From: Prevotella sp. | Lineage (GTDB): Bacteria; Bacteroidota; Bacteroidia; Bacteroidales; Dysgonomonadaceae | NCBI GenBank assembly: GCA_031271965.1 | Contig: JAISUS010000022.1 | Coordinates: forward strand, 62,001 to 126,000 | Reading direction: 5' to 3' | Length of the DNA stretch: 64,000 nucleotides | Part shown: piece by piece, positions 59,503-64,000 of the stretch | Layout: each line of letters opens with the position of its first letter | Numbering within the stretch: the first letter of the stretch is position 1 | Position numbers and translations under genes: made by a program | The notes under the pieces: model-generated | The model's input: only the letters and a program-made list of their open reading frames with translations | Told to the model about the DNA's origin: nothing | Databases searched by the model: none

Positions 59503-61284
59503 TTAGAATTTGAGGCTTACTCCTCCGAGTATATTGAATCCTTGCAAAGGATAACCATAATACAACTCATACCGTTGATACAGGATATTATTTAGTCTGG
59601 CATTTACCGACAGCCAATCTGTAACCTGATATTCTCCCCTGAAATTCAATTCATTGATATCCTTCATTTTTGCCTGAAGATTTACAGAAGACAGATAAGC
59701 ACCCTCACGCCCGCCGGCATAAAGATAATTAACTGATAATGTCAGCTTATCCACCGGCTTCACATCCGCATTCAATTCTGCTGTAAAAGACGGGTGTCCC
59801 CAAGCTTTCTTTTCGGAAAAAGTTACAGGATCAACCAGTGTCACATAACCATCCCTGTATTTTACATTATAGAAATACCCTGTAATTTTTGCAGATAAAT
59901 CTGTATAAGGAATCAGCGTTGTTTTCAATTGCCCTCCTATATGTCCGGTAGAAACATTAGCATACAAAGGTGTTCCCACAAGACTCCAAGCATAATTTTC
60001 TCTTTTAGATGGCCGATATATATAAAGATGATCTTTATTGGTTTGCTTATATCCCGCGAATATATCAAATTCTAAACCACTTATGACCCCCGAACTAAAA
60101 CCAATCTTTGCATCGTAAAGAGTTTTCGAATATCCTACTCGGGTTGCCGGATTGACATATCTGTTTTCCTGAAGAATATCGAGGAACGTGTTATTGTTAA
60201 CCCCTCCGCCAATTTCTGCATAGAATCTATTTACATCATTTATCCGGACATTTGCTTTTATGTTAGGAGCAAGAGAAAAACCAACTTTCGTATCAAATAA
60301 GAAATTAACATTGGCACCTAAATTTACATCCCAGTTTGCACCAAGAAACTTCAGATAAGGAGTACCCTGTACATTCAGATATTTATGATATACATCATCA
60401 TTCTCGAACCAATCCTCCTTACCAAAAGTCTGATACATGATGCTACCATCTATTCCCATTGTTTTATCCGTATCAAATTCAGTAAAGACATTAACTCCTA
60501 AATCCACTTGTTCTCCGCTTATTCCATCAGTTAAAGAAGTTGGCCCATATTTATTTCCAAAATGAGAGAATCCGATATTCCCGATATACTTTAAAGCCCC
60601 TTCATTCTTTTCACTTGACTTTAATCCCAGATTCAGACTGAATACATTTACGCTTTGGCGCGAGTCGTAATCAAAAGGAAGAAAACTACTCGATTCAGGC
60701 CTATAAAAAGAATTCCCGTAATAATTATACCCGGTATTACGAAACGAAGCTCCAATAGTAAGAATTGAAGGGTCAAATGTGTGTTGATATTTCAAATTAA
60801 CTCCGGCATTGGAGTATTTTGCCTTAACATCTTTATTCAGATAATTTTCTTTATCCAGATAATTAATTTTACCCGAAGTTGCGTCATAATTGCCGAACAG
60901 ATCGAGCCTATCTCTTTCGCCATCTACAATACGATACCCGGCTGCACCATCAAGATTACCATTAGTTCCTCCGCCAAGTATTAAGTAACCACGCTTTTTA
61001 CTGAAATCAACATTCGTTTTGATATCACCCGGCGCTGATGCACCCAGCTGGTTATTATCCAATTTTATCTGCGGAGTAGAACTCACAAAATTTATATTTC
61101 CTTGTTTTACTACAGGTGTATAAATATTAGGTGTTGTATTTATTTTCGAAGCATCCTGCAATGTAGGATTGTATTCCCGTTCAAGTAGTACCTGCCGCGT
61201 AAGAGTTGTATCTCTTTGTGCCGAAATTGTCAAACTTGTAATCCCTAACCCTATGACAAAAATGGTTTTATATATTGTTTTCAT
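59503..61284 (-). CDS. outer-membrane beta-barrel protein, TonB-receptor-like without plug
   Basis: This 593-residue protein has a signal peptide ending near ISAQRDT. A periplasmic segment of about 70 residues follows (LLEREYNPTLQDASKINT, then NIYTPVVKQGNINFVS). The rest is alternating amphipathic strands rich in Tyr, Asn and Gly, such as YLILGGGTNGNLDGAAGYRI. It ends GGVSLKF with a terminal Phe. That is an outer-membrane barrel, but the SusC/TonB plug motifs are missing and the chain is short for a receptor. It lies 26 nt downstream of the large TPR gene and is probably co-transcribed. I do not know its substrate; an assembly or secretion role with the TPR partner is possible. Confidence 0.75.
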   Translation of the reverse strand: MKTIYKTIFVIGLGITSLTISAQRDTTLTRQVLLEREYNPTLQDASKINTTPNIYTPVVKQGNINFVSSTPQIKLDNNQLGASAPGDIKTNVDFSKKRGYLILGGGTNGNLDGAAGYRIVDGERDRLDLFGNYDATSGKINYLDKENYLNKDVKAKYSNAGVNLKYQHTFDPSILTIGASFRNTGYNYYGNSFYRPESSSFLPFDYDSRQSVNVFSLNLGLKSSEKNEGALKYIGNIGFSHFGNKYGPTSLTDGISGEQVDLGVNVFTEFDTDKTMGIDGSIMYQTFGKEDWFENDDVYHKYLNVQGTPYLKFLGANWDVNLGANVNFLFDTKVGFSLAPNIKANVRINDVNRFYAEIGGGVNNNTFLDILQENRYVNPATRVGYSKTLYDAKIGFSSGVISGLEFDIFAGYKQTNKDHLYIYRPSKRENYAWSLVGTPLYANVSTGHIGGQLKTTLIPYTDLSAKITGYFYNVKYRDGYVTLVDPVTFSEKKAWGHPSFTAELNADVKPVDKLTLSVNYLYAGGREGAYLSSVNLQAKMKDINELNFRGEYQVTDWLSVNARLNNILYQRYELYYGYPLQGFNILGGVSLKF

Positions 61285-61310
61285 ATTTTCTTTTTCTGAT
61301 TGTTCATAAG

Positions 61311-64000
61311 TTATTTCAATGCTGACAAACGTTCCGAGATCATTGTCGCAATATCAGCTTCCGAACCCTTATAATTTGCCTGTAAACTTTCAAGATATTG
61401 ACGGGCCGAGAACTTGTCACCTTTGGCCGCATAAACATCCGCCAATACAACAACAGCACGTGCCATCCAATACTCGTGAGGTGTACCCTCTTTCATAAAC
61501 GCCTGTACTTGCTTTTCTGCTTTATCATACGATTTAGCCTTATAATATGCTTCAGCTATCAGGAACTGAGCCTCAGCTCCGGTAGCTGTACGGGTATCCT
61601 TAGCCACAGCCAACAAATCTGCGATTGCTTCGTCTGTCTTTCCTAAGTTTTTCAGAGATTGTCCTCTATAGAACTTAGCTTCATTGGCAACAGAAGCAGA
61701 AACTTTGGAACCTTTCAGTATCTTGTTTGCCGCAGCAACTACTTCGTTATCTTTTTTCAAGAGGTAAGCACAGCGCAACATACCAAGCTCGGCAATATTT
61801 TTGTTTTCAGCATTCGAAGCCACAAGTCCTAAATGCTCGTATGCTGCATACGCTGCATCATAATTTTTCTTATCAAATTCGATTCCGGAAGCTAACACCA
61901 AAGCATTGTCCATATATTTCGGATTATTGGAATTGATCACTGCTTTAAAGTTTTCTAATGCCGTATTATTATCTTTTGCCTCAAATGCAATATTTCCTAA
62001 ATAAAAATGGGCATCACTGGAAAATACTCCATTTGGATACGATTGCAGGTATCTGTTGAAGGCCGCTTTCGATTCCTCTTTACGACCTTTCATATAAACA
62101 TTTTCAGCAGCCAGATAAGTAAGTGAATCCTGGCGGCTTGCAGATAAAACAGTTCCCTTACCCAAAGAATTTACATAAGATGCATAAGATGATATATCGT
62201 TCATATCTTTATAAACACCCTCCAAACTTTCTACTGCAGTACGAGCCTCCTCACTATTCGGATAGTTCGCTACAACCTGCTTATATGCGGCAATAGATTT
62301 TTGCGGATTATTGGTATTGAAATACAATTGCCCCAACTGAATTCCGGCTTTCTGTGCAAGATTCGATTTAGGGTAATCTTTCAACAGTTTCTCCAACACA
62401 GTAGTTGCCTCAGTTTCCTTATTCAGCATAACCAACGCCCTGCTTTTTTCATACAATGCATCGTCGTAATATTCCGAATCGGGATATTTAGACATCATGG
62501 TGTTCAAAGCACTGACCTTTCCATTATAGTTGCGTTGTAAGCCCAGCACAAACGCTTTTTGGAAATCTGAATAGTCAGCATTACCCGGACTTGCTGCCGC
62601 TGCTTGTGAATATGATTTTTCTGCTTCCGAAAAATTACGTGCAAACAGGTAGCAGTCCCCGATACGGTTCAATGCATCCGAGTAGTTTGGAGACTGACGA
62701 TTTGTTTCTGCTGAGACATATTTTCTAAAGTCTGTTAATGCTTTGCTGTGATTCTTTGTCTGAAAACTAGTATAACCCAGATTATAAAGAGCCAATGTAT
62801 AGTTTTTACCGGAAGTAGAAGATTGAGCCAGATACGTACTAAAGTCACGGGATGCCGCCAGATAATCTTCACTACGATAAGCAATTTCACCACGCCAGAA
62901 GTAAGCTTCGTTTCTTGCCTCTGTATTATAGCTACCCATATTGATGGCCGCATTGAAATCACTTGCTGCCAAATCATATTTCTTGTCAATAAAATTCTGT
63001 ACACCCAATTGATATAAAATAACTTGCTTGGCATCCAATATCTGTTTGCCGGGTGCTTTTATATTATTTATGGCGGCTAATGCCGTACTATAGTTTTTAG
63101 AAGCTAACAAAGTTGTAGCTAATACACTATTTACTTCATCCGTATATTTCGATCCGGGGTATTCGGTAAGGAATTGCTGCGATGCGGTAATTGCTTCTCC
63201 AAATGCAGAACCGCCATCCCTGTTACGTATCATTACATAATTATATAAAGCTTCTTCACTGATAGATGAATCAAACCTTGAACGCGCAGCAGCATCAAAT
63301 GCCATTACTGCATTTTGCGTATCATTCAATTTCAGGTAAGATTGTCCAAGCAACATCTGCCCTGCCTGCCCCAGTTTATCGGTAGTAGAGGCGACATTCT
63401 TCAATGCATTTACAGCATTGCGATAATCGCCTGTCTGATAATATGCTTCTGCCAATTGATACATATCATCACGGAACGGAGCAGTTGTTCCCTGCAAATA
63501 TTTTTCATAATTCCTGATTGCGTTAGAAGTATTACCTAAACGGTAATAGCTATTTCCCAACAAGCGATAAACCTCCAAAGAATTTTCTTTATCGGGGTAT
63601 GACGATATATAATCTTGCCCTTCTGTTATGGTCTCATTCAGATTCCCTTGCAGGAAAGCGCTTTGTATAAGAAAAAATGTTGCCGTTTCTTTATATTCGG
63701 GTTTATTCTTCAATCTTCTCAGTATAGGTAATGCTTGATCGTATTCCCCTTCCTGAAAATTAGTATATGCCAGATAATAAGATGCGGGTTCTCCATATTT
63801 TTTACTACTGCGCGAAAGTAGTCCGAACAGACGTTTAGCTTCGGCACGCTCTCCGTTTTGAAGGCTCGAATACGCCATTCTATAACTATAATCTTCCTGT
63901 TCGTCCACGGTCAGATAGTCCATATCGGCCTGAGAGAACCAATAGAGAGCTTTTTTCCAGTCTTTTTCGTCAAAATGCGTTGTCCCAATAAAAAAGCATA
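61311..64000 (-). CDS. large tetratricopeptide-repeat protein (N-terminus beyond right edge)
   Basis: The frame is open to the right edge, giving at least 896 residues. The visible start would be upstream, since the first codons (FFIGTTHFDEKDWKKAL) already form a TPR helix. At least fifteen TPR units can be seen, for example YQLAEAYYQTGDYRNAVNAL, YNLGYTSFQTKNHSKALTDF and HFYLGNIAFEAKDNNTALENF. Many units have A/G-8 and P-32-like residues, and the pattern resembles YbgF/BamD-type tandem TPRs. The protein ends DIATMISERLSALK. It forms an operon with the barrel protein 26 nt downstream. A periplasmic scaffold that works with that barrel is an inference. Confidence 0.85.
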   Translation of the reverse strand, partial: CFFIGTTHFDEKDWKKALYWFSQADMDYLTVDEQEDYSYRMAYSSLQNGERAEAKRLFGLLSRSSKKYGEPASYYLAYTNFQEGEYDQALPILRRLKNKPEYKETATFFLIQSAFLQGNLNETITEGQDYISSYPDKENSLEVYRLLGNSYYRLGNTSNAIRNYEKYLQGTTAPFRDDMYQLAEAYYQTGDYRNAVNALKNVASTTDKLGQAGQMLLGQSYLKLNDTQNAVMAFDAAARSRFDSSISEEALYNYVMIRNRDGGSAFGEAITASQQFLTEYPGSKYTDEVNSVLATTLLASKNYSTALAAINNIKAPGKQILDAKQVILYQLGVQNFIDKKYDLAASDFNAAINMGSYNTEARNEAYFWRGEIAYRSEDYLAASRDFSTYLAQSSTSGKNYTLALYNLGYTSFQTKNHSKALTDFRKYVSAETNRQSPNYSDALNRIGDCYLFARNFSEAEKSYSQAAAASPGNADYSDFQKAFVLGLQRNYNGKVSALNTMMSKYPDSEYYDDALYEKSRALVMLNKETEATTVLEKLLKDYPKSNLAQKAGIQLGQLYFNTNNPQKSIAAYKQVVANYPNSEEARTAVESLEGVYKDMNDISSYASYVNSLGKGTVLSASRQDSLTYLAAENVYMKGRKEESKAAFNRYLQSYPNGVFSSDAHFYLGNIAFEAKDNNTALENFKAVINSNNPKYMDNALVLASGIEFDKKNYDAAYAAYEHLGLVASNAENKNIAELGMLRCAYLLKKDNEVVAAANKILKGSKVSASVANEAKFYRGQSLKNLGKTDEAIADLLAVAKDTRTATGAEAQFLIAEAYYKAKSYDKAEKQVQAFMKEGTPHEYWMARAVVVLADVYAAKGDKFSARQYLESLQANYKGSEADIATMISERLSALK

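Overview
The window looks like chromosome from a Bacteroidales bacterium, probably close to Dysgonomonas or another glycan-degrading gut genus. The genus is inference. The phylum rests on several features: two SusC/SusD pairs, a fused LpxC-FabZ protein, DUF4251, DUF5683 and Cthe_2159-type lipoproteins, few Shine-Dalgarno sites, and repeated promoter -7 boxes of the Bacteroidetes type TAnnTTTG. I saw no tRNA, rRNA, insertion sequence, prophage or CRISPR array.

Layout. (1) 1-4.6 kb, minus: two paralogous membrane-anchored metallophosphoesterases, recN, and a DegT-type sugar aminotransferase cut by the left edge, all in one tight operon. (2) 4.7-11.3 kb: an L-fucose operon (fucI-fucA-fucK-fucP, minus). 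A 49-codon signal-peptide ORF is its first cistron, and an AraC regulator is divergent. (3) 11.3-22.8 kb, plus: polysaccharide utilization locus 1 (PUL1). It has a TPR/membrane/HTH regulator, two secreted accessory proteins placed before SusC, SusC/SusD, a GH71/GH99-like enzyme whose active-site pair looks like GH71, and a GH97 enzyme with the SusB-type inverting residues. An alpha-glucan, possibly alpha-1,3-glucan, is the best guess for its substrate. (4) 22.9-37.4 kb: PUL2, read as a beta-mannan locus. It has an AraC regulator, an SSS symporter, GH130, SusC/SusD, a glycan-binding lipoprotein, two tandem clan GH-A hydrolases of unassigned family, GH26 and an esterase. (5) 37.5-43.2 kb, minus: typA, the lipid A genes lpxD-lpxC/fabZ-lpxA, and a DUF4251 lipoprotein. 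(6) 43.3-52.5 kb: a beta-helix carbohydrate-binding lipoprotein with a 21-bp-phased repeat array upstream, murI and dinB, a manA-hemH-glycosyltransferase operon, and an ABC-F ATPase. (7) 52.7-64 kb: parA-parB, DUF5683, a LysM lytic transglycosylase, rel/spoT, an outer-membrane barrel protein and a large TPR protein cut by the right edge.

How the genes work together. PUL1 and PUL2 would each bind and trim a glycan at the surface, import it through SusCD and finish it in the periplasm or cytoplasm. In PUL2 the SSS symporter and GH130 would carry disaccharides across the inner membrane and split them. The fucose operon sends L-fucose to L-fuculose, L-fuculose-1-phosphate, then DHAP and lactaldehyde. 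ManA can link mannose phosphate to glycolysis. Most junctions inside the PULs are under 30 nt. The wider junctions, where transport and enzyme blocks meet, carry stable hairpins, which suggests processing or attenuation that sets unequal expression. No intergenic gap exceeds 300 bases without a gene; the longest empty one is 12960-13235.
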